Shown here piece after piece: positions 12,176-23,650 of a stretch of 64,000 nucleotides of DNA. Under the pieces are notes generated by a model. That model worked only from the letters and a program-made list of their open reading frames with translations, made no database searches and was not told the DNA's origin. A program made the translations under genes and the position numbers. The first letter of the stretch is position 1. Every line of letters starts with the position of its first letter. Origin of the DNA: Anisus vortex (Eukaryota > Mollusca > Gastropoda > Planorbidae); the NCBI GenBank assembly GCA_949126835.1, contig OX421499.1, forward strand, positions 3,977,553 to 4,041,552. The letters run 5' to 3'.

Positions 12176-12262
12176 CAAACACACACACACAATAACACAT
12201 GCGAGCATAATTATAACGTACACACATACATGCGAGCAGACACACACACACACACATATAGA
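12176..12262. repeat. (CA)n-rich tract
   Basis: ACACACACAC runs broken by GCGAGCA and ACATACATGCGAGCAGA. Confidence 0.85.
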
Positions 12263-13288
12263 GTGATATTGTTTTCACGTGCAGATTGTTTAAGAGCAGA
12301 GAATGCGCGCGGCATTAACAATTCGCGCGGGTAACAGCAAACACGTTCGGGCTGGTGTATATAATACACTTGACGCAGTTCTTTTTTTTTTTAAGTGGCA
12401 GAGGCGGAGACGATGTCAACACCCTCAACTCCATCCCAGTTCCCCCTTTTGCCCCGAACACCTTTCAGATTTTTATTTTTTTAAGTTGGCGCCCCCAAAA
12501 AAATTGGCAGATACATATTCCTTCCGACATTCGCTGGCAGACGTACACATCGTTCAGTGGCAACAGTGGCGAATCTCAGATGAGGGTAGGGGGAGCTTCA
12601 AACGAAAGTGAGCTTTTTTGTTTGTGTTTTTCTTTTTCTCCATTATTATAGATAAAGTATTTTAGGGCCCCATAGTATTTGAGAGGATGGAGGGCCCAAA
12701 GGGGGATATTATTATATTATAAACCGTCTCTTAAAGAAAAAAAGAGTCCCACACAAAGTGTCCCACACTAAGACACGCCCATGTGAACCACTTATGCCCA
12801 AGTATCATTTTCAGACCTACTACAGGATACAATATGTTACAGAAAAATAAACAGGTTGATACACTTACTACAGTCAACGACGGCTAGAGAAAAAAATGGG
12901 GCCCTGGAGAGATGATGAGGAGGCAGGCGGAGTTCGGGTGTGAGTTAAATCTCACCTCTTTGGAGGTCAAGATGCTCTTAACTCTATCTGGCGCGAGCTA
13001 AGTTCCCACTCGTTGTAAGCACTTGAAAAACGCGTCAATCATGTCTTGTCCAGGTTTCAACAACACCTACTTCCCCCTTTTCACCCCCACCCCCCTCCTA
13101 CTTCTTACCTCTCGTATTGAAAGGTCGGTCATAGGTTTGTGGGAAAGAAGGGCCGAGGGTGCTCCTTGAAATTAATTCATGGAAACATCAAAACTAATTA
13201 CAACGAGCTAAACACTGTTGAAATAGAAGAACAGAAGAAGAAAATATTTTAAAGAGGAGCACCATAGCCTAAAGGCGTTGAAGTAAAA
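12263..13288. other. No gene recognised
   Basis: Mixed sequence with GGGCCC-rich remnants near 12665-12710 and a C-rich patch at 13075-13100. Confidence 0.55.
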
Positions 13289-13466
13289 GCCGTCTGGTGC
13301 AGCGCTTAGTTCACCGGACTGTCAACCAAAAGTACCAACTGACAGGTCGCGGGTTCTAGCCCTGCCACCAACGGATCCCTGTCGCCCTGCAGGAATTTTG
13401 GGCCAAGTTGACGTAATAATCTTCTATCTAGAAGGCACGTCTGTAAACTTATAAGATATAAGATAA
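13289..13466 (+). mobile_element. tRNA-derived SINE, family 2
   Basis: Head GCCGTCTGGTGCAGCGCTTA, B-box-like GCGGGTTCTAGCCC, body CACCAACGGATCCCTGTCGC, and tail GACGTAATAATCTTCTATCT then AGAAGGCACGTCTGTAAAC. A second copy is at 950-1125 on the other strand; fragments sit inside the hAT-type elements at ~4163 and ~37462. Confidence 0.75.
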
Positions 13467-13971
13467 ACTAAAAGCACTAAAATAAAAGCACCAAACTAAA
13501 GGCACTATAATAGTAGCACCTTACTCCAGGTACTGAAATAGTAGTTCTACATAAAAAAAAAGGTATAAAAGAAATCAGCAAATTTATAATGACATTGACG
13601 ACTTCACTATTTAATAGTTTGCAAGTGAGAAGTAAAAATTTGGTTTTCTTTTATTAGAATTAAAAAAATATAAAAAGAATGATATTTTGGCTTCGCTTAG
13701 CAGTTCTAGCAAAAATAAATTAACAACACAAGTCCTCGAGACAATATGTAGGCCTATTATCTGAGGGTCTTAATTCGACCTTGGAATAGAGAATAGGTAT
13801 TATTTTTATAAGATCTAAGTTATCACTTATGCGAAAACAAATACTAATCAGTATCAGTATCTTTCTTGCCGAGTGGACTCCGGGCATGGAATGAAGAAAC
13901 CAGGAAAACCGATAATTTAACATTATTTAAAACAGTAATAATATACATGCAAGACTAGACTCAGACTACGG

Positions 13972-14034
13972 ATGAGCGTAGGACGCAATAATCTTCTTTA
14001 TTGAAGGACCGCCGTCAGTAATATATAAGTTAAC
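13972..14034 (-). repeat. Isolated hairpin tail module
   Basis: On the plus strand TAGGACGCAATAATCTTCTT then TATTGAAGG and ATATATAAG. It matches the 3' end of the LINE at 4905 and the tail of SINE family 2. Confidence 0.55.
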
Positions 14035-14189
14035 ATAGAGAAGTTAACATACAGTCAGAGGCGAGTCAACGTTGGTAAACTCTAAATCGTTTTTTTTATA
14101 ATTTCCTTGAGAGCTTCGATAGATTGTCACCATTACGGTACCGAAGAAAACATACAGAAAAAAAATCCGGAATCTGACTTGTTCATTTT

Positions 14190-14580
14190 AGTTTCGCCTT
14201 AACCATGTCAGGTCGTAGGCGTTAGCGCGCGCGCCGACACCATTATGATCATCATCTGCCGCTTAATTTGGGTGGGCGTCGTTAATGTATAGTGAAAGAA
14301 GAGATGATGGGATATGTGGGAGGGGCGGGGGGGGGGAAGTTTCGCGGCGGGGGTCGGGGGTCTACGGACGTGTGCGGCAACAAAAGAAAACGGTCTGGTC
14401 GTCCCGTCACGGACGCTTCCAGGACTAAGGGAGGGAATTAAAGAGATTGTTGAATGGAGCGCCGTCGTAAGTATCGAGACGGCAACAATGGACCGTACAT
14501 TCGATACGATGGTCTCAGGTTGCGATGCCGGATGGCGAAAAGTTGGGCGAACTGACACGCGCTGCGATCACGTTAAATAA
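14190..14580. promoter_or_regulatory. CpG island-like block
   Basis: Very CpG-dense: about 15 CpG in 14461-14580 alone. It includes GCGCGCGCCGACACC near 14225. Short frames exist on both strands without recognisable domains. It may be a promoter, an unmethylated island or a young GC-rich insertion. Confidence 0.3.
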
Positions 14581-14688
14581 TGCTAAAGGTTGAATTGTTA
14601 ATTTCTATTTTTTTTTTTCCTCAACATTTCTTGAAACTGTTGAAATATTAAAATTGTGATAGATGAATTGGTGGCTGGATGGATGACT

Positions 14689-14858
14689 ATGGTTGCCCGA
14701 CGTCTGGCAAAAGGAGGACATATCCTTTTTTTTAGCCCTGTGTCCTCCGTCCTGTAGGCAAAGCTAAAAACCCTTCAAATGTATGGCTTTTGTACGCCAA
14801 TCTGTATGCCTACAGTCAATGTGTCCTCGTTTTGGAACCCATGTATCTGGCAACCCTA
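14689..14858. mobile_element. 170-bp inverted-repeat element with 9-bp flanking duplication
   Basis: Left end ATGGTTGCCCGACGTCTGG and right end ATCTGGCAACCCTA are imperfect inverted repeats. TGGATGACT lies directly outside each end (14680-14688 and 14859-14867); 8 bp of it would fit a hAT-type target duplication. Confidence 0.7.
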
Positions 14859-15059
14859 TGGATGACTAAAAATGATAGAGATAACAAGAAAACCATAAAA
14901 ACGAAGTTTTTATCATACTCCCTTTATTTGCAAACTAAGTTTACCATCATGTAATTAAATAATTGATTGACTACTGCAAATGAAACGTACAGAAAAAATA
15001 TCTGTGTTGCAAATCTCAAAAATATCTCCTTACTCCGTATGAATTGTTCTAAAAATAAT

Positions 15060-15375
15060 CTGAGCGCATAATTTTTTTTTTTTCTAGCTTTGCGCCGAAA
15101 AAAGTATAAAAAGTTACACAGGCATTTTTAACGCGAAATTAAAATATTTCTTATACTTTCCTTTTAAGAAATGAATATTGTCATAAGTGTAGTATTATTA
15201 AGTCGTTTTAACTGAAAATTTGATAGGATGTATTGTTAGTCGGGGCAAGTCTGCTGTCCAAATTTCAGCTTGATCGGACCACGGGAAGTGGTCGAAAAAT
15301 CGATGCCAATTTTTGCACCATGCATTGACGATTGACGATTGCAGACATTGCAACTTAATATAAAGGGAGTAAAAA
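15060..15375 (+). repeat. Dispersed repeat, copy 2
   Basis: Contains GAAAATTTGATAGGATGTAT, TTTCAGCTTGATCGGACCAC and GGTCGAAAAATCGATGC, collinear with 1960-2080. Followed by a GATA microsatellite. Confidence 0.5.
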
Positions 15376-15379
15376 AATA

Positions 15380-15488
15380 AATAAATAGAGAGTTAGATAG
15401 ATAGATAGATAGAAAGACAGACAGACAGAATGACAGATAAATAGATTTAAAGATAGATACCTAGATAGATAGATAGCTAGATAGATAT

Positions 15489-15522
<34 letters not shown>

Positions 15523-15615
15523 GGATAAATAGATAGACAGAAAGACAAAAGAACGACAGATAAATAGGTTAAAAGATAGATAGATAGATAGATAGATATT
15601 TTTAGTCAGGGAGTG

Positions 15616-15650
<35 letters not shown>
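15380..15650. repeat. GATA/CAGA array followed by GA tract
   Basis: GATA repeats interrupted by GACAGACA, then (GA)n at 15617-15646. Confidence 0.9.
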
Positions 15651-15654
<4 letters not shown>

Positions 15655-17246
15655 AAGAATGAAAATTGTAACGCTATCAGTCCAGTGTGTAAGCATGTTC
15701 TGATTACATCCTTACAAGTAGCCTTAACCAGATATCTATGTAATACCACTGGCTATTACACGTGAATAAATTATGAAGGACAATATACAAACCAGTGCAA
15801 CTTGTAACGGCAATCCAAATACACGCATGACAATAATTGACAATGTTGTCTTAAACTTAAGCCCCCAATTCTGACGGCAACGATTTCGGCCAGATTTATT
15901 TTTATTTACTTGCTAAATTTTTCCGACATTTTGTTTTCATTCTATTTCTTAAAACAAAATGGCGCCCATTTAATCCCAGGCAACTCAGAAATAATTTGTT
16001 TAATTTCCTTTTGCACGTAATAAACAATCAAGAAAAAGAATGGTCTTTTATATTCATTTGTATTCCCGTTTCTATTTCTAGTTCTAGGAAAGGATAATCC
16101 CTAAAAGAGCTTCGTCCTTGCATCTTCATTTCACCCCATCCACAGATAATAAGAAATAGGGGATGGATTTCTAGAACTCGAATTATCTGCCCCTTGTTTA
16201 AATTTATTTTTTTCTTCCGACGATGTCTTTCGAGATCATTCGTTGCCTTCTTAATCTCAGTAAACAGGATCAAACTCTTATAGAAACGAGGAAAAAAATA
16301 ATAACTTGTCCTTCTGTGCCACTGTAAGTTTTGGGGATGGAATAATACTTCATGACTTTCTGATAAAGAAATGATGTAAGAGTTTTTTATACTTTTGTTT
16401 AAAAGGAAGAATGAGAAAAAATATGAATTTTAAAAACTTTTTTTTTTTTTTTTAGATTTTTGTCCCTCCGTGTAATATTTTTGTTTAAAGTTAATATTTG
16501 ATAAAAACGGCGTGACGAATTGGGTAAAGGTCAGGGGGAGGGGGATTATAAAAAAAAAATTGTGAAAATTCTACGAAGACGCCATCTTTGAGAGTCTTGT
16601 CTTCAGAACAATTGCAAAAAGGGGGGTTTTGGATGCTTCATTGTATGGGGCGAAGAGCTGTGAAAATTGTGGGCTTAAATTCCAGTGTTTATGTAACACA
16701 AGAGAAACTGGGGGCGAGTCAGGAGGATGGCTCATCCCATTCATATTCACTGAGTCGGTCTGAGCAAGATGGCGACCTCCCGATGTTTTTCTTCGATTTC
16801 TGCTAATCCCTCGACTTTTACTAACCTAGTTTCCTCCCTTTATATTTTCTTTTTTCTTTGTGTGGGGCGAAAGGAAGGGTAGGATCTTGCCAACACTCCC
16901 CTCTATACCACCCTGGCGCCCTGGAGACTCATTCTCATCAACATCTCGTCTTATCCTTTTACACAATCTTCACCCCATAACACTTTTATAACAAAACAAT
17001 TGGAAACATCAAATTTTCGGCTTTGTGCGCCACAGGGGTGCAAAGACCACAGGCGGTGTGAGGGTAGCTAGTAAGGTGGGGGGGGGGGGGAGCGGGAGCC
17101 ACTTGAAATGGTTTTCCTCACTTGAAAATGGTATAAAGAACCTCTGTGTTTTTAAACAAATGTCTGTGTTGTACTGGATAAATAAGGGCTATTAAAAAGC
17201 TGAACATTTAAACATAGCTGAACAATTTTTTAAAGCTAATGTTTAG
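15651..17246. other. AT-rich, no gene recognised
   Basis: Long T- and A-runs (16438-16455) and short frames only. Poly-G at ~17080. Confidence 0.55.
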
Positions 17247-17340
17247 CCTTAGGCACGGTGGCCTAGCGGTCCTGGGTTCGAATCCTGGCTTCCTGGGGTC
17301 TTATGGCTGACTGGGTAGAGTGGTACAGGGAGAGTTCGGC
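17247..17340 (+). mobile_element. tRNA-like SINE head fragment
   Basis: GGCACGGTGGCCTAGCGG is followed closely by a B-box-like GGGTTCGAATCC. It ends against a LINE tail, so it may be a truncated SINE or a hybrid element. Confidence 0.4.
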
Positions 17341-17399
17341 AAGTTTGAAGGAAATGTTCCGCATTTTCGGGAGCTGTTTCTCCAGGGTTCCATTATGTA

Positions 17400-17760
17400 A
17401 ACATAATGCATGAAGGGCATTGGTCCTTCTTATCTTCGAGAGCTTATCTCAAGACATGAACCATCTAGGGAACTGCGATCTTCAACACAGTCACTCCTCA
17501 AAACTCCTAGTTTGGATGGACACAGAAAGAAGTACCTGGGAGTGCGCTCATTTGAGTCAGTGGCGCCTTCTTTATGGAACAGTATATCTCAGACACTGAG
17601 AGAATCTGGGACAAGAGAAACTTTTAAAAAGAACTTGATGACCTTTCTTTTTGGCTAATACATCTGCCACTGCAAATCACACCAAGAGCGCACTGAGCAT
17701 GCTAATTTAATAGCATGGATAGAAGCGCTATAGAAATGCCCATTCCTTTTCTTATGTAGT
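17400..17760 (+). mobile_element. Non-LTR retrotransposon 3' end (CR1/L2-like C-terminus)
   Basis: The 82-residue frame 17410-17658 matches the C-terminal tail common in CR1/L2-group RT polyproteins: a GPSYLRELI start, SRELRSS, then a FESVAPSLWNSI motif and a final FKKNLMTFLFG before TAA. The 3' tail AGCGCTATAGAAATG is of the kind used as a LINE 3' signal. The rest of the element is missing (5' truncation). Confidence 0.7.
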
Positions 17761-17913
17761 CTGTGTTGCTTCAGCCTGTTTTTGACCTGTCCTTAGCCTA
17801 AAGATGACGTCTTGAAATAGGCGGGTGAGTTTGAAGTAAGCATCACTTACTTTAACAAATTGTTAAAAAATTTGCATGCAACAATAGTGCCTGATTTTAA
17901 AAAAAAAGCAGAG

Positions 17914-18119
17914 GGGGCACAGCGGCCGTGCGACAGAGCGTTCGGCTGACTTACCGAAGGTCCTGTGTTCGAATCCTGTTGCAGGCTAGGATTTTTCCCC
18001 GGTCTGTAGGATCTCCCTCAGTATACCCAGCTCTTAAGCTTACCTGACCTTACCATCTAGTATGCCGTGGCCACAGAATCTGGTGAACGCTGCTTTACCG
18101 ACCCTATGGATCAATTTTA
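17914..18119 (+). mobile_element. SINE family 1
   Basis: Head GGCACAGCGGCCGTGCGACA, B box GTGTTCGAATCC and tail GTGGCCACAGAATCTGGTG. An internal deletion removes the GGGCATTGTGCTGG block. Confidence 0.8.
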
Positions 18120-18889
18120 CTAAAAAATATAAAAAATATAAAAAAAAACACTCATTATATAATGTGTGTACATTTGTTTTTTTTATCCAAAAAAATATCA
18201 CGGAACATTTAGAAACTGCTCTGATCATCAGCTTTATTCCACCAAACGCCTCCATTGTGGTGACGTTCAGACACGCTTTATAACTTCATTTACTTTCATT
18301 ATTCACATCCGTGTTTACATACATGAAACGCGCAGCAATTATGATATTATCTTGTGAAAGACATCTCCAGTTACAATGAGTGCTTCCTCCCCTCCTCTTT
18401 TCCATGACATTTCGTTATCTGACTTTAATTAATAAGCCGGGTTTGACGAATTGCAGTTGCTTGTTGGGGGGGGGGGGGGCGGGTGTAAACGCCGTAAAGC
18501 TGGCGCAACTAACTCTTCTTCCCACACACCCCCAAGCGCTCGACTCTTATTCTTCTTCTTCATCGGCCTTATTGTATCACCTGAGATCCACCTTTTGGGA
18601 AGTTCCCCCTCCCCCACCCCTCTTTCGCCACCCCCCTACCTCCGCGCTGCGTGCACAGTGCAACCATTTATATATCAAGCGTCTCCATGTCACGGATGGG
18701 TGGGGGGGGGGGAGGGCGACAGCGTCTTTAAAGGGAAAAGGCGGCAACGGCATAGACTCCACAAATCTCCCCCCCCCCCCCAAAGCAAATCACTAATGAA
18801 AAATTAAAAGAAAGTCGCTTCCTAACTGTTTTCTCTGTTTCGCGAGGACATGATTGAATGATTGAGGGTTTAGCAACACATTTCTCTGT
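18120..18889. other. G/C-run-rich, no gene recognised
   Basis: Poly-G at ~18465-18480 and ~18700-18712 and poly-C near 18770. Proline- and glycine-rich frames come from these runs. Confidence 0.55.
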
Positions 18890-19325
18890 CTCTTTATTTC
18901 TCTCTGGAAATGTCTTCCCATGTAGAAGAGCAATCTCCCCCGCGCGCCATTATTAGTAAATGATTAAATTTCGAGCTCGCCAACTCCACCGGGGCGTGGC
19001 TGGCGAAATGGGTTTTTAATTCGGGCAGCAGGGCCCCCGGTCGCTTCTCATAAGACACCCCCCCCCTTTTCGAGCTGAATGGGTCACATGATCGCCTCGC
19101 CGCTGCGACCGTGGTGCGACGAGGCGTAGGGCGGCTGACACGCAGTGGCGCCGGGGCTATATCCCACCCGGGCGCTCCAGCGAACCATCCGATTCCCTCC
19201 ACGTTATTTCTCTTCTTCTTCAGTCTCCCTTCTCATCGCAAACATTCTCTTGTATTCATCCGCTAGCCGAACACAACCCCCCTCCGGGGGTCACTGTCAC
19301 GAATCCGCGGGTGTGAGATATGCGG
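18890..19325. promoter_or_regulatory. CpG island-like block
   Basis: CCGCGCGCCATTATTAG, CATGATCGCCTCGCCGCTGC, GGTGCGACGAGGCGTAGG and GGCGCCGGGGC give a CpG density far above the surroundings. No coding exon recognised. Confidence 0.3.
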
Positions 19326-20226
19326 CGAAAATATAAAAAAATTAGGTGTGGGGGGTGGGGTGAGAGGGTGGTGGAGGTACATTTTTTAAGGATCAATGCA
19401 TCTCAAAGAGGTTCGGTCCCCCAGACCCAAAATGTCCGTGTCCACTGGCATCAAATTATCGACCTGGACAAACACCATTTCCCCCCCCCCCCCTCTTTTA
19501 CCTCTTCGTCTTCTCTTTTGACAGTTCACACCTCATTAAATCTGTGTGTTTTCTGCATTAACCTCGGCCCTGTCTCCTACCTGAGGCTGACAAGGGCATT
19601 CTGTTACATTCACTAAAGATACTCCATTGGGTGGGGGAAAAAACTCCCTCCCCTTCCCCCCCACCTCACCCGTTGTTATCTCTTGGAATTTCCGGACGGG
19701 CGGAGGAGGGGTTATGGGGGATAGGGTGGGATCGGAATGATTCGGAACTTGGAATGAAGAAGACTCTGAACATACAGATTTAAAATACAAACTACAAGTT
19801 GTTTGAAGGAACAAGGAACAAGAAAATCAAAACCCGATTCATTATATTCTTAAATAGCTTGGATTTACGTCCTACCCCCACCCCCTATAACACCTCCACT
19901 CTTTATTTTTCATTCTACGCCTTCCACCAACAACAGAGTGGGGAGACGACTCTGTTTAAACCTGCAATCTGTCAAGGGGCGCGGGGAGATTTACGCCCCC
20001 ATAAAACGTAATTGTGAGTAATTCAAAGCAGGGTGATTGTTGTTCTGTTGTGGGGTTGTTGATGTTGTTTTTTAACTATGCGCTGTGGACTCCACTCATC
20101 CTCCCTCTCTGTTCTATGTCTATTTCCACCCCACCCCGCACACCCATAAACTTCCCACACCTTAAAGAATCTACGCCCAACTCTCGCCTTTCTCCTCGTT
20201 CAGAAAGAAAAACAGTGAGAAAGTTA
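19326..20226. other. No gene recognised
   Basis: C-rich runs near 19480, 19640 and 19875. Nothing else supported. Confidence 0.5.
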
Positions 20227-20650
20227 TAAAATAGATAGAAAGATTAATGGATAGATTAATGGAGAGTTAATCAGATAGATTAGTTGATAGATAGATAGAT
20301 TAATGGATAGATAGATGGATTAATGATTTGATAGATTAATGGATAGATACATTAATGGATAGATAGATTAATGGATACATAGATAGATTAATGGATATAG
20401 ATTAATGGATAGATAGATTAATGGATGCATAGATAGATTAATGGATAGATAGATGGATAGATAGATTACTGGATACATATATAGATTAATGGATAGATAG
20501 ATTAATGGATAGATAGATTAATGGGTAGATAGATTAATGGATAGAAAGATTAATGGATAGATAGATTAATGGATAGATAGATTAATGAATAGATAGATTA
20601 ATGGATAGATAGATTAATGGAAAGATGTATAGATTAATGGATAGAAAGGG
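20227..20650. repeat. GATA-type minisatellite with ATTAATGG units
   Basis: Most units read GATAGATTAATGGATA (16 bp), about 25 copies, with GATACATA and GATGGATA variants. Confidence 0.85.
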
Positions 20651-21239
20651 AGAAATCAGGCGTGTGTGTGAAACGGTGGTGTTTGGGGATAGTTTTCGGA
20701 AGGTTGTAGGGTGTGGGTGGACTAGGAAGGGAAGACACCAAACACGAAATGTTGATCAGGATGAAATAAGAGGAAACAATAATGGACGATAAGTGAGAGG
20801 TCAATATAAAAGTTCGAGAACTTTGGGATAAAATGTCTTGTTGGAAGAAATATGGCATTATAATATGCATTTATATTTTTAAAAAGACTTACTTTATGAG
20901 GGGTGGGTCGATTAAAGTTGGGCGTGGTTTTAAAGTAGGGCGTGGCGTGTGTCAATAATTATGATCCAGTAATTAAATTGCTGCTATGGTAAAGTCTTTT
21001 CTCGTTGAAAATTAGGCCCTAACCGTTTCGTCAAAGCAACATATGAAGGCTGTGCGCGAGGGCGGTAATATACAGACACGCAATATACTGTGAGGTGGAT
21101 AATGTATGGCTTCGACAGACAGACAGGTGGCCGGAGCATTTAGAAAGATGGATAAAGGCCTACTATCTTACCAACATATACATATTTTTATTAGAAAGCA
21201 AGCAAAAATATAGAAAAAATAGACGAAAGGAAAAGAACA

Positions 21240-21395
21240 AAGTTAGATAAATAGATGGATAGAGATACATTAGATAGATAGTGAGACATTCAGACAGACA
21301 TACAATCAGACAGACTAAAAGACAGACAGACAGAGGCAGATAGATAGAGAGAAAGAAAATAAGACAGACAGAAAGATCGTTAGACATATAGACGG
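21240..21395. repeat. GATA/CAGA degenerate microsatellite
   Basis: Mixed GATA, GACA and CAGA tetranucleotides ending at a SINE insertion (21394). Similar sequence resumes at 21645-21800. Confidence 0.75.
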
Positions 21396-21644
21396 AAGGC
21401 GTACCGAAGGTCATGGGCATGGGTTCGAATCCCAGTGACGGCTACGATTTTTTCTCAGGTCTGGGGGGTGACTCTGAATCTACCCAGCTTTGATGAGTAC
21501 CTGACTTTAGTTCTGGTAAAAGTAAAGGCGGTTGGGCATTGTGCTTGATACAAAATCCCCAAGTGTGCCATGGACACAGACACTGATGAACACTGCTTCG
21601 CCGGCCCCACGGATCACATTGGTCCGACGGGATACTTTACTTAC
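21394..21644 (+). mobile_element. SINE family 1, 5'-truncated head
   Basis: Starts at GGCGTACCGAAGG, then B box GGGTTCGAATCCC and the full body through TTGGTCCGACGGGATACTTT. It lies within a GATA/CAGA-rich region. Confidence 0.8.
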
Positions 21645-21929
21645 ATATAGATAGATAGAAATAAAAACATACAGATAGAGAGATAGTTAGTTAGACAAAG
21701 AGAAAGAAAAATAGATTGATAAATGATAGCCATGTAGACAGAGGGATTGATAGATACATACACGTATGTGGACAGCCATAGATAGATAGCTAGATAGATT
21801 TAGTCTTATTAAAAGCCTAAAAAAAAAATTATAAAGAGGACTAATCAAGGCATGGTCTCAATTTTAATCTTTGCTTAGTGAAGCGTGACTATACTGCATT
21901 TAAAATCATTTAATAAACTATCTTACTTA

Positions 21930-22685
21930 GACTTAGTTCCTCCCGCACTGCTCGGCGCATCGAGCAATGAGAGTTCTCCAGTGGGTTCTGTCCGTAGCCG
22001 CTGCTGCAACGGCATTGATGTCGTCCCAGTTTATATCAACAGAGCGAAGGTCATCGGCGATCTTTGTACGCCATTTAGTCTGTCTCAGATCGCCCCTGTC
22101 CGCGCCGTCCAGTGGGCGGCCTGCCATCTGGTTGCCGTGCAGGGTAGCCGATGATCAGGCTGGCGGATTATGTGGCCGGCAAATTTGAGGTGACGTTAGG
22201 TGACCGACGTCGATCGCGGTCGCGTTTTCGTTAATCGATAAACTTCATTTGTAGCCCGGTCTCGATAAGTGATCGAGTGAAAGGCGTTGAGTTTTACGGT
22301 CGCTTACCACTGTCTTCCTCCTAGTTTCACTCTGCGTAGAGGGAGGTTTGGGACTACGATGGCATTGAAGACACGCGTCATTGTTGGAAGCGAGACTGAT
22401 GTTGAGTTCCAGAGTGTGTGCAGTTTCTGGAAGACGGCGAACGCTTTGCCAATGCGACACACTGTGTCTCGGGACGAGTCACCGGTTGCACTGATAGTAC
22501 TGCCTATAGGTATGTGAATTCTGTCACTTTTTCGACGTGCTTTCCGTTAATGGAAATGGACGGGGGGGGGGGGGGGGGGGGGTGTTGGTGTACCCAAAGC
22601 GTTTTCTTATTGCTGATTCGTAGAGCCATCCTTGGCCGCTTGAGTTTCTATGAGAGATGTGCTAATGACCTATCCCGAGACAACA
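21930..22685 (-). pseudogene. Decayed non-LTR retrotransposon reverse transcriptase 3' region
   Basis: Minus-strand frames with several breaks encode, in order, an RISNKKT-like segment (~22620-22600), a SINGKHVEKVTEFTYLG-like segment (~22560-22510), IGKAFAVFQKLHTLWNS-like sequence (~22445-22400), a FNAIVVPNL segment (~22360-22340) and the C-terminal WRTLIARC motif (~21970-21950). These are the post-catalytic RT 'thumb' and C-terminus seen in jockey/RTE-type LINEs. A run of about 20 G at 22562 and frame changes show it is dead. The catalytic YxDD part is missing. Confidence 0.7.
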
Positions 22686-22689
22686 ATCG

Positions 22690-23408
22690 AAACAAAACAA
22701 CTAAAGTAACGTAATAAAAATGCAATATCCAATGAATAAATGTTCCATCAATATCATAGCTATCTAAGGCTTGTGGGCGTGGTATCAAAAGTGAACACAT
22801 CCCCGATGGGCGGGGCCAAGTAGTAAGAAAAAAAAAAACACGGCCAATTCTTTTTCTGTCACCGATTCCTTGACATGCGATCCAACGTGATAAACTGCAA
22901 CGCGCTCATTATAGAAGAAAATTTTTTTATTTAAAAGCAGAACGGTTTTGTAAGGGTTGTGTGGTGTAAAACTAGAGACTACAAGTAGAGACGGTTGATT
23001 GTTGTGTGGGTGAGGAGGGTGGGGGTGGTGTAAAGGGGTAAAATGACAGATTTACAACAAAATGGCGATGGGGGGTGGGGAGGGGAGAAAGGGGAGGGGC
23101 ACTTTTTGTTATATTTCTTTTCTACTGCGGAAAAAAGAACAGCACAAAATGTTTCCTTTCTGGTTTCTGTATGGAATCATAGTCCTTGCCCATGGGCAAC
23201 CACTTCATGGGGGCTTTTATCAGTCTGTCCGCCACACTTCAAAAACCCTTCCACCCCCCCCCCAGCACCCCCCCCCTCCCCATTTTCTTTTTCACCCGGA
23301 AATTCACGGCCTCCTTTTGTCACCGTCATCATAACTTAATCACATGACCCAGTGGTCTTGTAAGGCAAAAACCTTTGAACTTTGAACTGCCATTTTGCAT
23401 ATCTTTGG
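22690..23408. other. No gene recognised
   Basis: Purine-rich 22990-23100 and C-rich 23250-23285. Short frames only. Confidence 0.55.
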
Positions 23409-23650
23409 GGTCTAGTTGGTAAGGTACCCGTCGAATCCTGGTGCAGGCTGGGATTTTTTTTCCCGGGCCTTGATGTTGCCGCTGAGTCTACCCAGCTCTG
23501 ATGAGTGCCTGACAACTAGTTGGGGGGTAAAGTAAAGGCAGTTGGGCATTGTGCTGGCCACACATCCCCTCGTACGCCGTGGCCACAGAAACTGGTGAAC
23601 GCTGCTGCACCAGGCTCTCGTGATCAGTTTGGTCCGAAGGGTGCTTTACT
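23409..23650 (+). mobile_element. tRNA-derived SINE, family 1, donor of the left recombination half ('SINE A')
   Basis: The degraded tRNA-like head retains a B-box-like TCGAATCCTGG. The conserved body has the AGCTCTGATG, GGGCATTGTGCTGGCCA, GCCGTGGCCACAGAAACTGG and TTTGGTCCGAAGGG blocks. Its diagnostic 3' sequence, GCTGCACCAGGCTCTCGTG, recurs at both internal junctions of the triplication. Confidence 0.85.
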
